The notes: generated by a model not told the origin, from the letters alone. Positions 22,658-34,557 are shown, counted from the first letter of the stretch. The stretch: 64,000 bases of DNA from Galeopsis tetrahit (GCA_963675135.1 OY776133.1:35799494-35863493), one strand, 5' to 3'. Program-made: numbers and translations.

Positions 22658-23741
22658 GGAGGGTGTATTCAATTGAAATTTTGTTGGATTTTTTTTTACT
22701 TTAAAAAGTTAGTGGATTTAGAAAATCCATAGACTCTAGGCAGAGTTTAACGGATTTTTTTATTGATTTATATGGATTTTTATAGATTTGACAAGATTCT
22801 GAAATACACATTTTTTTATTGATTTACATGGATTTTCATAAACTACGTTCCTAAAACTATTGATGCAAACGTATATCGAACACACTTGTATTTAAAAAAA
22901 ATATCTAAATTATTTAGAAAAAATATATTAGTTCAAAAAACTAATATTATTCATCATTAGCAATACTAGTTCTCCATGCATTAACTTAATCAGTTCTTTG
23001 TTGTAGTTGACTTTGAGAAAGCAATTCCAAATTTTCTCCATGTCGAGATGTGGTGATTTTGTCTGCTTGTGTTTGAAATGGGAATGGAGGTGAGTTTTGA
23101 AAATTGTGAATTGCGATTTGAAAATACCAAAAATTCTCTCAATCACATTTCTTAATGATGCATGGCGAAGGGTGACGACCTTGACCACCAAAATCTTTTA
23201 GATGATATCGAACACCACGTGTTAACTTTAACATCTAAGAACATTGTGAATAAATGTTCTTGAGATCTTAAAGTTGGCATTAATGCTATAAATTATAAAT
23301 TAGGTGGCGATCGAGAATATATTATTGCTAACCTAACGGTGTCAACTGTGCCGATATATTATAATTTTTAAAGAGAGAACATAATTTTAAAATACAGAGA
23401 TGTAATCTTTTTCACGATAATAATGGTGGTGAAGAATTTGTGATGCTTATCGAAGAACAAGAATGTCTTTTTCTATTTTGAGAGAATCCGTTGAAATCTC
23501 TGGTTTTTAGAAGAGATTTTGAATAGTGAAATTTATTTGTATTTTTTAAGGAGAATCCAACGAAATCCATAGAGTATTAAAATCCATAGATTGTTGAATA
23601 CCTAAAGATTTGTAAAGACTTTTTTAAAATCCGTATTGAATACTTCAAAATTTTGAAAGACTTTTAAAAATCCAGATTGAATACCCCCAGATTTTAAAAG
23701 TCCAAAAAAATCCAACAGAATCTCAATTGAATACACCGTGT
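22658..23741. mobile_element. PIF/Harbinger element B with transposase remnant
   Basis: 1,084 bp, TTA duplications at 22655-22657 and 23742-23744. Termini GGAGGGTGTATTCAATTG and the inverse of CAATTGAATACACC, with about 200 bp of inverted subterminal sequence on each side. The centre holds a piece of DDE transposase on the minus strand, which places the family in PIF/Harbinger and explains the shorter element A. Confidence 0.72.
22928..23230 (-). pseudogene. Harbinger (HARBI1-like) transposase C-terminal fragment
   Basis: The frame reads RHASLRNVIERIFGIFKSQF and then FKTHLHSHFKHKQ, close to the conserved LRN.IER.FG..K.RF block that ends Harbinger transposases. Just upstream another frame gives VRYHLKDFGGQGRHP, so there is a frameshift near 23180. 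The N-terminal two thirds with the first two catalytic acidic residues are absent. Non-functional. Confidence 0.68.
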
Positions 23742-23744
23742 TTA

Positions 23745-23985
23745 GATCACCATCCTTCTCCTAGCCTCACGGTAGGCTTTCATTCCCTCTATGCTATTGT
23801 TCCCCTGTAGTGACATAACCTTACTTTCAAGCTTCTTTTTTTTTGAAGCCCTGAAATGTGAATCTGCTCCCCTACCCCACATAGCCAGTGTATCGCTTGT
23901 AGCAGATGACCTTCGATTAATATCCAAGTCCCCAAATCCATTCCAGCACCGGCGGAACACTCTCAAATCGTTATCAAACTACATA
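23745..23985 (-). pseudogene. LINE ORF2 fragment (endonuclease-RT linker)
   Basis: The minus-strand frame includes KKKLESKVMSLQGNNSIEGM and YREARRRM, typical of the region between endonuclease and RT in plant LINEs. It ends at the TTA of Harbinger element B. The next downstream LINE text resumes at 22099, so the LINE was split by the MITE insertions. Confidence 0.55.
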
Positions 23986-24520
23986 CATTTAATATGTATG
24001 ATAAATATAAAAATATGTAATTAATTATATAAAATCATAGGTTTTAGTAGATAATCTCTCTTTATATTTATTGGTAAATCTTTTCTAACCTAGATGTGAT
24101 TACCATATTTTTATATTTAAAATTTTAATTTCATCAATCTGAATTTTAAATTGTCAATCAATGTCACTTAATCAACTGTATTATTATGTATTATTAGATG
24201 AACACTTTCGTATTACGTGCATTGTCAATAAAAATTAATATTAATAATATATTGTATATTTAAAAACAAAATTAAAATTTTCGAAATGTAGAATGGAATG
24301 AAACAGAGAATTCTCTTAATGCAGCCTTATTAAATTATAAAAACAGTCTTAAGTAAAAATAATGATACATTTTTGGAAATGAGCAATTTTAAGTAAAGTA
24401 TTAAAACAACTCTTAATAAATACTAGCTCTGTAATCAATATAATTATCACGTGTTATTATATTTTTACTCTTTAATATCGTGACACATCATTTTTTATTT
24501 TTTTATTAACCCTATGAATC
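23986..24520. other. AT-rich non-coding DNA
   Basis: No gene, RNA or clear repeat boundary seen. Confidence 0.4.
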
Positions 24521-24985
24521 ATTTAAGACTATATTTGATAGCTTAGATTAAATTTAGATTAACTTTATATCATCTCTTATATATTGTTTGATTTTTTTTA
24601 GAAGTAAAAATGGTGCTTTTATTTCATTTAATGAGTACGTGAGGTACTCACTAACCCGTTACAACAATGACGGAATCTATCAATAAATATTTTACAATAC
24701 ATGGTGATGACAAACGCTTAGTCGATAATACACATCCACGGATCTCTTTCCCAATCGTGAAGAGATGTCTCAACAATTTTGTGCGCCTTTAACCACTTTC
24801 AGGTACTGAATTTAATGTTATCCGCGATCTCATCTACTGTCGATGTTTTCTCGTTGAAAATCGCATTATTACGATTCCTCCAAATTTTTCAAATAATGCA
24901 TTGTCAAATTAGACTCAAAATTTAATAATTTAGATTAAGGGTAGATTATACTTTAAAATCTATAAAGTTTAGATAACATCACCTA
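24521..24985. mobile_element. MITE (family C) interrupted by a LINE 3' fragment
   Basis: The arms 24521-24591 and ~24915-24985 align with 16517-16545 plus 17241-17340 (shared TAATTTAGAT, TAGATTAT.CTTTAAAATCTA). The two copies were interrupted at different points, one by a LINE and one by Harbinger A. Confidence 0.5.
24592..24900 (-). pseudogene. 5'-truncated LINE insertion
   Basis: The minus strand reads NNAIFNEKTSTVDEIADNIK and KWLKAHK, the last part of a plant LINE ORF2, then a short 3' tail and an 8-base A run (T run at 24592-24599 on the plus strand). Dead on arrival. Confidence 0.6.
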
Positions 24986-25159
24986 AACTTATTAGAGGTA
25001 AGACTGACTGACCACACAAAACTCCCCATTATTACACAGGGAGATCTCACATGCTGAATTTAATACACCCTCGACTTTTCACAATTTATGGAAGATAAAA
25101 TAAATTTAGTGATTCAATAATTGAATTAATACATAAGTGTAAATTAGAAACATCAAGAA

Positions 25160-25229
25160 GCACCAGTGGTCTAGTGGTAGAATAGTACCCTGCCACGGTA
25201 CAGACCCGGGTTCGATTCCCGGCTGGCCC
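25160..25229 (+). tRNA. tRNA-Gly(GCC)-like gene with damaged acceptor stem
   Basis: GCACCAG start, intact A box (TGGTCTAGTGG), anticodon loop CTGCCAC (GCC), B box GGTTCGATTCC. The 3' strand reads CTGGCCC instead of a match to GCACCAG, so two acceptor pairs fail. The text after it (CCCTCTGAG) matches DNA about 90 bp downstream of the copy at 47595, which suggests that a small deletion removed the true 3' end. A T run follows at 25241. Probably a pseudogene. Confidence 0.75.
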
Positions 25230-26401
25230 TCTGAGCTTTGTTTTTCATTTTGTTACTCACTATTCTACCTTAAGCTAAATGCAGTTTTACTTTCTTAGGA
25301 GTTTGTGTTCCTTCACATGAGTTTTTACTTTCTAGGCATTCCACTTTTTATTTGTGTCATACTTGTTTACTTTATTAGTATTATGCGTAGTAAAATTGAT
25401 TTGTAACAAATAAGTAAACAAGTATAAGACAAAGGAAGTATTTATTAATTCGATCTCCCTGCGCAAAATTCATGGGCCCGTCATTCATCTAATTGTATAA
25501 CAAAAGATGTTATACAATTATATAATAGAAGATCTCGTCCGACTTGAATGAGGTTATAAATGAGTTAAACAGTTCACAAATTATATGGGAGCATGATTAG
25601 ATAAAAGTTGGTTTTGACTTTTGACCCCCAGGTTAAGATAACCGAACCAAATTCAAGCGGAATGATATTCCGTTCTTTAAACTATGAGCAAACTTATATA
25701 TATTATATTTATAATTATTACATTTAATATTTATAACAAATGTAAAAACTACATAATTAGATTGTAGATATATATATAATTTTTTAATGAAATTATAAAT
25801 AATTTAATTTATCATTGAATTTATTAAAATGTCAAACCCTCTAAAATTTGACTAATAAGTCTTCTCCACACAAACGAAAAAATCTACTTCGAATTTATCT
25901 TCTCATACGATCGATATTTCGTGATCGATCAAAGAAGCGCTACGGACACAAAATGCAAGTCCAATTCAAGTAGAGTCAAATGGCCGCTTGATATTAGTTA
26001 GTCAGAAGACTCTATCTTTATATACATAGATTCGGAAAGCATTCAACAAAGCACTTATCTTTCTTTTTTATCAGCCTGGGAGACATGGGAGGCACCCATA
26101 CGTGCCAAGGCCAATAGACCAATTCCCCCTCTCCTGCGTCCCGAACCCCGGAACTCCGGGGTGTAGCTGAAGTCGAGGAGTGTGAGAGAGTCTATTGGAA
26201 CGAGACTGAAAAGCTAGGCCAAGGGACTTTTAGTAGCCTTCCTTTCCCGGGTGTCCGGTTGTAGCGTGGAGAACTATATTATAATATCTCACGTGATGAA
26301 ATTGATAGTATTAGGCATTCCACAATTGAAGATTAGTAAAAGTTATGGAGTAATAAACATATATAGAATAGATACATAAATATATGAATGATAAGCAAGA
26401 A
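25230..26401. other. Gene-free stretch with organelle-like block
   Basis: 25347-25440 is a hairpin (ATACTTGTTTACT and its inverse). About 25900-26280 is much less AT-rich than its surroundings and has a different texture (for example CCGGAACTCCGGGG and GAGACTGAAAAGCTAGGCC). It resembles plant mitochondrial non-coding DNA, so a NUMT is possible. No gene recognised. Confidence 0.35.
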
Positions 26402-26472
26402 GCACAAGTGGTCGTTTGGTGTAACAATATCCTGCCACGCTACTGACCCGGGTTCAACTCCCCGGCTCGTGC
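26402..26472 (+). tRNA. Diverged tRNA-Gly(GCC) pseudogene
   Basis: GCACAAG...CTCGTGC acceptor strands with six of seven pairs, CTGCCAC loop and B-box-like GGTTCAACTCC, but altered D arm and a poorly paired anticodon stem. About 60 bp of 3' flank resemble the 3' flank of the copy at 47595 (shared TTGGGTCAATTGT). Confidence 0.6.
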
Positions 26473-27159
26473 ATCCGTATGCTGTGAAGAATTCTGGCGC
26501 TAATATACGATTGTTGGGTCAATTGTCTAAACTGAATTACCGAAAGGCAAATGGGACTACATTTCATGGACGGAGGGAGTATATATATATTTATGTTAAT
26601 ATTGGTTTCTTATACGGATCTACGTAATGGAGGTGAGCGATTATCAATGATGACGTTGGATGGCAGGAGCGGCAGTAGTGAGAGAGGCGGTGAAAGAAAC
26701 CGATTTACATTGTGGGATGAGAAGAAAGGATGTGGTGGGCGGCGGAAATTGTGGTTTTAGGGTTTTTAGAGAGAACCTCCCGTGATAGAGTCTATTACCG
26801 TACATATGTTATTATAAAGTAAAACATATGTAACTATAAAAATAAGTGTGTGATACTTTTTATTACCGTACATATGTTATCTCTTGTGGTAACATATATT
26901 TTCCTTTATTGTAATACAAACCTAGTATCAGATTATTTTGTTTGTCTTTGCGTAATTTTTGTGAAAATATTCATTTAACCCGTTCGACCGACATAAGATT
27001 CACGAGATTTTTTGCCTCTTTAATATGTGTTAATATTAAATAGGAATTAATATACAAGAATTATTTTTCCACCTCTCTACAAGTTCAAAATTTTAGATTA
27101 AACATAATTCTTTCAATATTGCATGTACAATAGTCTTTTATTCGTTTAGTCTCTCGTAA
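26473..27159. other. Non-coding flank of the Ty3 element
   Basis: Contains a lone Stowaway right end (GGACGGAGGGAGTATATATA, 26569-26588). The rest is AT-rich with no gene. Confidence 0.45.
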
Positions 27160-27164
27160 GTTGA

Positions 27165-28673
27165 TGATTCATGTATTATCTAACACTAAAATACACGACC
27201 GCAAGTGTACTGTGTATATCGTAACGTGATAAGTACAAGGTCGATCCCACAAGGAGGTGTAGTGTAAAAGCGTATTTTGTCGATTGAATTCTAAATAGAC
27301 GGTGATCGATAAGTTTGAAGGTTGTAATTACCCCTAATTATCTACCTAAGTGTCACGAGTAAACAATTCAAGAGTAATAAAGAGAATCGATCAACTGTGC
27401 TCATGCAAATCACGGAAACGAGAGAAATACGAGTAAAACTCAAATAAGAGAGGGTATATTCTAAGGCACATGCAATACTAATGAATCTATCTATGATTAA
27501 CAATCTACTCAAGTGTTGTGTTTTTTCTATTAGATTGATCACAAAATAATGAGTTAAGAGTTCTCTCGATCCAAATAACTCAAGAGAAATACAATCCAAC
27601 TTAGTATCTCTACCTAAATTGCATCATAAAACTCAATTAATCCCCTAAAATCATCACACATTCTCCTAATCATTGATCATCTCTCGATCTCTCAATAAAA
27701 TTAGGTCAAATACTTGCAATCAATTAATCAAAAGAGACTTCTCAATCCAATTTCAATTAACTAAGATTAACACATCACTATTGTACACTAATGATATGTT
27801 TTGTAATGAAAATCGAGTATTCAAATAGAATTAAGCCACACAAACACCAATTAAGCAAAATACTAATTCATAAACTTCATCAAGAGTATTTGCAAGACCA
27901 TAGAACCAAAAGTGTTCTAGTCAAGAACAAACATAATTAAATTAACACAAACTAATGAAATAAGTAAATAAAAAGTAAGAGAAAGAGAAAGAAAAATAAA
28001 AATTTTAGTCTAATGGATGATGAAATTCCCAAGCTATTGATGCCCTCCTTACTTGATTTGATGAAGAATTGAAGAAATGGATGATGATTACCTCCAAGTG
28101 TGTGTAAATGTGTGTAAGAGTTCTTGAGGAATGGGGTAATCTCTTTTGAATTCAAGAATGGGGGTATTTATAGTGTTGGGGTAGGGTTTGAGGGTAAGTT
28201 TTGCACTTAAGTCCCTTGAAAATGACTAAAAATCACTAAAAACCCCGAGATTGAAAGTGGTCCGGCGGGGCGATAACTTCGTATATTGAATTTGGACCAA
28301 AATACGCGCAGGGGTGCATTTATCAAAATGGTGGGTGCAGATCGGCCCGGCCGGGCGGAAGTTTCATATTGTTTTTCGGCCTCCAACTTCGTCCCTCCGT
28401 ATCTTGAGCTTCCGGCTTCCGATTGACTCAATTCTTTTTGCTATTCCACTCCATTTTTCGAGTTGGATCTAATGGTGCACTCCTCGTTTTAGTCCAATGA
28501 CTTGTGGTAGGTGTTTTGCTCTCAAATTCCTTCGTTTTACCTACAAAATCGACAAAACACTATCTTTCTCTTATTTCAACCAAAACAATGATAATCAACC
28601 CATAAATCAATGAAATCACACTAAAAATGAGCTTCACATGTGCATCAAAAACTTGTAAATTCCACCCGAATCA
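27165..28673 (-). repeat. 3' LTR of the Ty3 element (1,509 bp)
   Basis: Pairs with 36702-38225 along its whole length. Many point differences and small indels show an old insertion. Confidence 0.92.
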
Positions 28674-28684
28674 AACTCCCCCAA
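28674..28684 (-). other. Polypurine tract of the Ty3 element
   Basis: Minus strand TTTGGGGGAGTT directly before the 3' LTR. A second similar tract is at about 30002-30013. Confidence 0.8.
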
Positions 28685-30296
28685 ACTTAAAATGTTGTTT
28701 GTACTCAAATAACTAAGCACTTAAAACAATGAGGGTGGAATTATCACAATTGAATATTCAATGCAAATCACACATGCAAAGTAAAGTGTGGTGAGGTCTC
28801 TTTCTCAAAGTGCTTTCTCAATGATAGTTATAGGCTCATTATTGCAATCCACACTCATAGATCAAAGATAACTCAAGTACACAACACATTGTGAAGGGAA
28901 ACAAAATTCAAATGCTCAAGCTCTCTACTCACATGATAGAGTGTTTCTCTCAAACACACAAACAAATTGAGGATATAAATGCACTCAACAATCAAGTTAT
29001 GCTATGCAATCACCATAAGTTTGCCCGCATTCTACTTTGTACACCATTCAAGTGTTAAAAAATGTGATCAATAGGGCTTACTCAATGATGTAACATTCGC
29101 TCTTTGGACAAGGTAGGATGAATTTGGAATTGTGGCTCTTCTAGTGGAGGATAAAGTTTGTTGTTTTACAATTTGTGCTTTCACTTTCAAAACTTACAAC
29201 TTTTATCCTCACTTTTCATTTTCTTTCTTTTTCAAGTTTTCTTTCTTTTCAAGCTCTTGGGGATCCCTTGTCCTTTTTTTTTTTCATGATTTTTCTTTTC
29301 ATCTCTTTTCATCTTTTCTCTTTTTCAACTCATTCCAACTTTTCCGTAAACCAAGAATATTTAAGCACATGTTTTTCCACTTTGTCTTTTATCCCCCACT
29401 AGATATATGTATCAAAGGCTCTAAAAAGTTAAGTGGTTAACATTGTAGTTTGCCAAGAAAATGAGAAATTGGGCTCAAAGTGGCTAACTACGGAACATTA
29501 CTTCGGTTTTCGGAAATTTTAGCAAAATGACTCTTCAAAACGAAAGATGACTTATATCTTGTCACAAAGTCTCACACAATCATGCTTTCAAACAAGAACT
29601 TGGGCAAGTTCTAGGATCACTAGCAATAACCTAATTCACTCTCAAATGAACTAAACCGGATTAAAGTTCGATTTAGGGCTCAATTCTCACCGGTTTATTC
29701 AATGCACTCAATGCATCAAAGATCAACAATTATGAACACAACATGAACACTACTATCCATCACCAATCATGCATACATTCAAAGCAAATAGAAATCAACA
29801 CACTACTCAACTATGAATTTCAATGATTACCCATACTCACATTTCACCATAAGTCCACTACCCAACACATGATCAAAACCAACTTAAACAATATAAGCAT
29901 GTAAAAGCTAAGTGTGCGCCGGTGAAAAATATACACAAACGAAATGACAAAACGGTGCAAGAGGTAACACAAATAATGAAACAATGAAAAGAAAAATATC
30001 TCCCCCAAACTTAGAATTTTACTAGGCTACAAGTTGTTACCTCCCTCCTTGCACATCCAAAGCTTCTCTCAATGATCACCATTGTACCAGTTGCTCCCTC
30101 TTCCCAAAGTTAGTTTTATTTCTTCTTCATTCTCCAAGAAATGATATCCACAATGTTCCTCATCCATATCTACAAAGAGACTAAGTTATCAAAACTAATA
30201 AAACAAGAAAAAATTGAAAGCAATAAAACCTTGGGCTGCCTTTCAAGTAGCGCTATTTTTACATCCTATGCCGGACCGATTTCTTGAGATGATTTG
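28685..30296 (-). other. 3' non-coding part of the Ty3 element
   Basis: No RT, integrase or other coding signal. CT-rich at 29200-29345. It occupies the place where RT and integrase would be, so those domains were lost before or during amplification. Confidence 0.6.
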
Positions 30297-30808
30297 TCAA
30301 GTCACCCCATCATCATCCTTGCTTTTGAACTTCTTTCCCCATCCAACTTTCTTAAATCCATTTAAGCACCTACTAGCTAGCCCATCCGGCTCTTCAATCA
30401 TATCATAGGAAGTTGATGCCTCATTCAACCCCAAGCTTGCACAAGTGACCTTTCTTAAATTGTGGGAGTTTTTGAAGAAAACTCCCCTAAACTTGGCCTT
30501 CTTATCTATCTTCAAATCTTTGTCTTCCACCTTAGGGTTCTCTTTCACAAAAGTGATCTTGGGATCTTCTTCCACCTTCTCTTTCATGGTCATTGGATAG
30601 TAATCTCTCTTGGGGTTCCCATATTCTTCATCCTCGCCATCATGGAATTTGATGGCTCTATAAATGTTGAACAAGACTTTCTCATTGTTCACTTGAAGCT
30701 CCAACTCTCATTTCCTCACATCAATTATAGTCCCTCCGGTTGCCAAAAATTGCCTTCCCAATATCAACAGGATGTACTTGTCCTCCTCCATATCTAAAAC
30801 CACAAAGT
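30297..30808 (-). pseudogene. Ty3 protease C-terminal end and linker
   Basis: Directly left of the CACTA element the minus strand reads VVLDMEED, then ILGRQFLATGG, the end of an Athila-like aspartic protease. An in-frame TGA follows, then a 135-residue open segment (30704-30297, MELQVNNEKVLFNIYRAIKF), the usual protease-RT linker. It ends in a stop with no RT following. Confidence 0.72.
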
Positions 30809-30811
30809 CTA

Positions 30812-33087
30812 CACTACAAGAAAAGAGGTTTTTAGTATCGAAATTTTTTTGATACTAAAAATGAAATATTTGATACCAAAGGGTATTGGTATCAAATGTA
30901 TTTTCGATACCACTTCCGATACCTATACTCCCGATCCTAAAGACCGCGTATCAGAAAAAAAAAGTTTGATACTAAAGAGTCACCCTTTAGTATCAGAAAT
31001 GTATAGTATCAATAAATATTTTCTGATACTAAAGGATTGAACTCTTTAGTATCAGAATTGTATTTAGTATCGGATTATTGTATCAATATGTTTTGATACA
31101 ACAATGCATTTATAGTATCATAAACTTTTACCGATACTAAACATATAGTATCAATAAATATTTTTTGATACAAAATGATTGAACCCTTTAGTATCAAAAT
31201 AATATTTAGTATCGAATAATGGTATCAATTTTTTTTTGATACTACATTACATTTTTAGTGTCAATTTTTTTTGATACCACATTGTATTTTAGTATCAATT
31301 ATTTTTTGCGACACTAAATATATAGTATCAAAAAATATTTTTTGATACTAAAGGATATAACCTTTAGTGTCAGAAAAATATTCAGTATCGAATAATGGTA
31401 TCAATTTTTTGATACTACATTGTATTTTTAATATAGATATATACTATCAATAAAAAAAATTTGATACTAAAAGATTGAATTCTTTAGTATCAAAACATTC
31501 ATTTAACATCGGATAATTATATTAATTTTTTGATACAATATTATATTTATTGTATTTAAAATAGAACCGACTGATTCTAAAATTAATGATATTATAAAAA
31601 AGTTCAAATATTAATTTCCGAATAGCAAAAATCACGCTAGCTTTATTACAGGCATAAAATGCTAATATTCAATAAAGTTCTAAATATATAGTATCTATTG
31701 CAATCTCTTCTTCTAGATCTTTTCTTTTTTGTCTTTCAGCTTCAACCATCAATAATGCTTAAGCAATCTCATTCTTTACTCTGATTCCATAAGTTTCCCG
31801 CTTATCATCTCCAATTGATTGATGAGAGATCCTTTCCCGTTCAATAGAAACATCACAATCTAATGGAAGGTTCAATAACTCATCCTCAATTTCAGCCTAT
31901 GAAATACATTTCATGACACCATTACAAATAAATTATTGTCAATATAATCATTCAAAATCAAGTAAAACCATTAAACAAAAGCTATTTAATTATTGATAAT
32001 GATAAGTTGTAGTATCAAATAAAAATAATAATGTAATAAATAATATAAAAAAAATATTAATACTAAAAATAAAACTAATAGTATCGGAAATTAATTATTG
32101 ATACATAAATAGTATTAAAAAATTATTTGAGGCAAAAAAATAAGTCGTATCAATAAATAAATTACTAATACTAAAATAGTAATAGTATCGATAATGTGGT
32201 GAATGCTATAAAATTAATGGTATCGAAAATTATAATTTTTAAACCAATGATAAGTAGTATCCAAAAAACTATTTGATACAAAAAAATAAGTTGTATCAAT
32301 AAATAAATTACTAATACTAAAATAATAGTAGTATCAAAAAAAAGTTTGGATACAATTAAATTAATGGTATCAGAAATAAAATTTTTGATACCAATGATAA
32401 GTAGTATCAAAAATATTATTTGATACAAAAAAATAAGTAGTATCAATAAATAAATTACTAATGCAAAAATAATGATAGTATCCATAAAGTGATGGATGCT
32501 AGAAAATTAATGGTATCGGAAATTAAATTTTCGATACCAATGATGATAAGTAGTATAAAAAAAAAAATTGAAGCAAAAAATAAGTAGTATCAATAAATAA
32601 ATTATTAATGCTAAAATAATAATAGTATCAAAAATATGTGGGATGCTATAAAATTAATGGTATCAAAAATTTAATTTATGATACCAATAATAAGTAGTAT
32701 CAAAAAAATTATTTGATACAAAAATTAAGTTGTATCAATAAATAAATTACTAATACTAAAGTAATAATAGTATCAAATAAGTGATGGATGATATAAAGTT
32801 AATGGTATCAAAAATTTAATTTTCGATACCAATGATAAATAGTATCGAAAAAGTATTTGATTCTAAAATGAAGTAGTATCAATAAATAAATTTATGATGC
32901 AAAAACAATATTAGTATCACTAATTAACGGATGCTATAAATGTAATAGTATCAAAAAATATTTTTTTGATACTAAGAATAAAGGTAGTATCATAAATTTT
33001 TTAGTTGATACCAAAGAATAAGATTTAGTATCAGAAAATGTATCAGATATCAATTTTCCGATACTAAAATCCACTTTTTTTGTAGTG
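30812..33087. mobile_element. Non-autonomous CACTA (En/Spm) element
   Basis: Termini CACTACAAGAAAAGAGG and the inverse CACTACAAAAAAAGTGG, followed on both sides by TTTTAGTATCG. 3-bp duplications CTA at 30809-30811 and 33088-33090. It sits inside the Ty3 protease frame, which is continuous across the site. The 2,276-bp body is mostly inverted and direct copies of GTATCAAAA/TTTTGATAC. No transposase is present. A short coding-like stretch on the minus strand (about 31750-31900, including ERERISHQSIGDDKRETYG) may be a captured exon. Confidence 0.85.
32060..32960. repeat. ~125-bp tandem repeats inside the CACTA element
   Basis: About seven diverged units, each with ATAAGTAGTATCAATAAATA, AATAATAGTAGTATC and TTAATGGTATC blocks in the same order. 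Each unit itself contains GTATC/GATAC inverted pairs. It resembles an expanded subterminal binding region. Confidence 0.75.
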
Positions 33088-33090
33088 CTA

Positions 33091-33320
33091 CCGGAAAGAT
33101 AAACTTATAGACTTTGACCAATACATCCTCTACTATACCCAAGGGGTAAGTTATAGATCGATCAGCCAATTGGTGGCTCATTGTAGTTGGTGTGAGCTCT
33201 CCCAATCCAAGAGTCTTGAAGATGGATAAAGGCATGAGGTTTATACTAGCTCCCAAATCTCACAAAGCTCTAAACGTCCCTCCTTTTCCAATAATGCATG
33301 GCAAAGTGAAGGATCCGGGG
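33091..33320 (-). pseudogene. Ty3 aspartic protease, N-terminal part
   Basis: The minus strand reads LGASINLMPLSIFKTLGLGE, QLADRSITYP and VLVKVYKFIFPV. This is the retropepsin-like domain of Athila-type elements, where the usual active site D(L)GAS is followed by INLMP. The frame is cut at 33088 by CACTA and at 33321 by the solo LTR. Confidence 0.82.
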
Positions 33321-34557
33321 TGTTGGTCCCTAGTTGAGTGTAAGATTGAGTAAGCTAGTAAAAGTCTAGAGGGGAGGGGTGAATAGACTTTTAAAAATCT
33401 TTCAAAATATCAGAGTAAACAATGCGGAATATCAGAATTATGAGCCCTTTAGATTTATACTCAACTATTCAATGAACACTTTACTTGTCTAGTATGCAGA
33501 TTAATCAATTAAACAATTCAATCAATCAAACACAAATAAAACAGTAAGTAAATCAACACACAAGAATTATAGTGTGGTTCGACAACTTGTCAACATCCAC
33601 TCTCACAACTCCAATCGTGAAATTTATTAACTTGTCTTGTGGCTTAGAGTCCCAAAACTAAGACTTCGATCTTTTCGAATATATCACCAGATATATCTTC
33701 GATCTAACAACTAGCTTTTTAACAAGTAACTAGCACCTTGATTTACAAACAAAAACTATAAAGAAAAACTTCTCTATTTTCAGTAGCCTTCTTCTTGAAT
33801 AACACTTGCCTTTTCTGGGCTTCTTCAAACTTTGCTTCTTGCTTGAACTCTGCGAGTTTCCTTGCTTTGAAATTCTTCAGTATGCTTCAGTAGTTTGATT
33901 ATCAGTAGTCTTCAAACGTTGAATGTCTTCATGTATTTATAGACTTCACTTCTCAAGATAAGTTTGTTATCCAACAACCTTTTCTTGATAACTTCCTTCA
34001 ACAAACTTCATAACCGTTTCTTCTTATCTCTTCACGCGTTTTCAGTTATTCCATAACTAACTTTTCATATCTTCAGCTTGATACGATCTTATCTTTATCT
34101 TCACTTCACGAGGTCTTGACTTGTCTTACTTTGATACTTAGAATATTTCACAGTTTCTCAGAACTTGTCTTGTCTTGCACAAGTCTTCTCTTCTCTTCTT
34201 TGTAGTCTTCTCTTCACTGTAGAACTAATCTAGTCCTATCAACTAATCTATCAAAGACTATTACATTACTTTAAGCTTTATAAAACAACTTAGTCACCTT
34301 AAAACTATTACATCAATATAATCATAAACTATAAACTTCTATACATCATTTATAAGCTTATTATAAAATCCTATTTAAACTTTATTTCAACACTTAGTTT
34401 ATTTTTAGTATACTTATACTCATCTGATCTTGTCATAAGACGACTTCCATAACTAGATCAGTCAACACTTAGAAATATATTCAAGTCCTCTTTTTTGGCT
34501 TATCAAAACTCATCTCATCATCAAATAGAACTTGTTCTTAGGATTCATATCCCAACA
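33321..34557 (-). repeat. Solo LTR of a Sirevirus-like copia element
   Basis: TGTTGG...CCAACA ends, 1,237 bp, perfect 5-bp duplication CGGGG at 33316-33320 and 34558-34562. Minus-strand start TGTTGGGATATGAATCCTA and the GTGTTGACTGATCTAGTTA block match the LTR at 61523-62813. A TATA box (TCTATAAATAC, about 33935-33945) lies on the minus strand. It arose by recombination between the two LTRs after insertion into the Ty3 gag-protease frame. Confidence 0.9.

Noticed and set aside
25160..25229. Functional tRNA-Gly gene
   Set aside because: Two acceptor-stem pairs fail and the 3' end seems to have been deleted, although boxes A and B are intact. Kept as a probable pseudogene.
29132..29440. Phe/Ser-rich ORFs
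   Set aside because: Low-complexity CT-rich DNA in the 3' non-coding part of the Ty3 element; no motif or splice support.
32171..32485. Ile/Leu-rich 104-residue ORF resembling a membrane protein
   Set aside because: It is a translation of the GTATC/GATAC repeat array of the CACTA element.
32060..32960. Regularly spaced direct repeats resembling a CRISPR array
   Set aside because: The repeats lie inside a CACTA element with clear termini and duplications in plant DNA; units are long, diverged and have no unique spacers.
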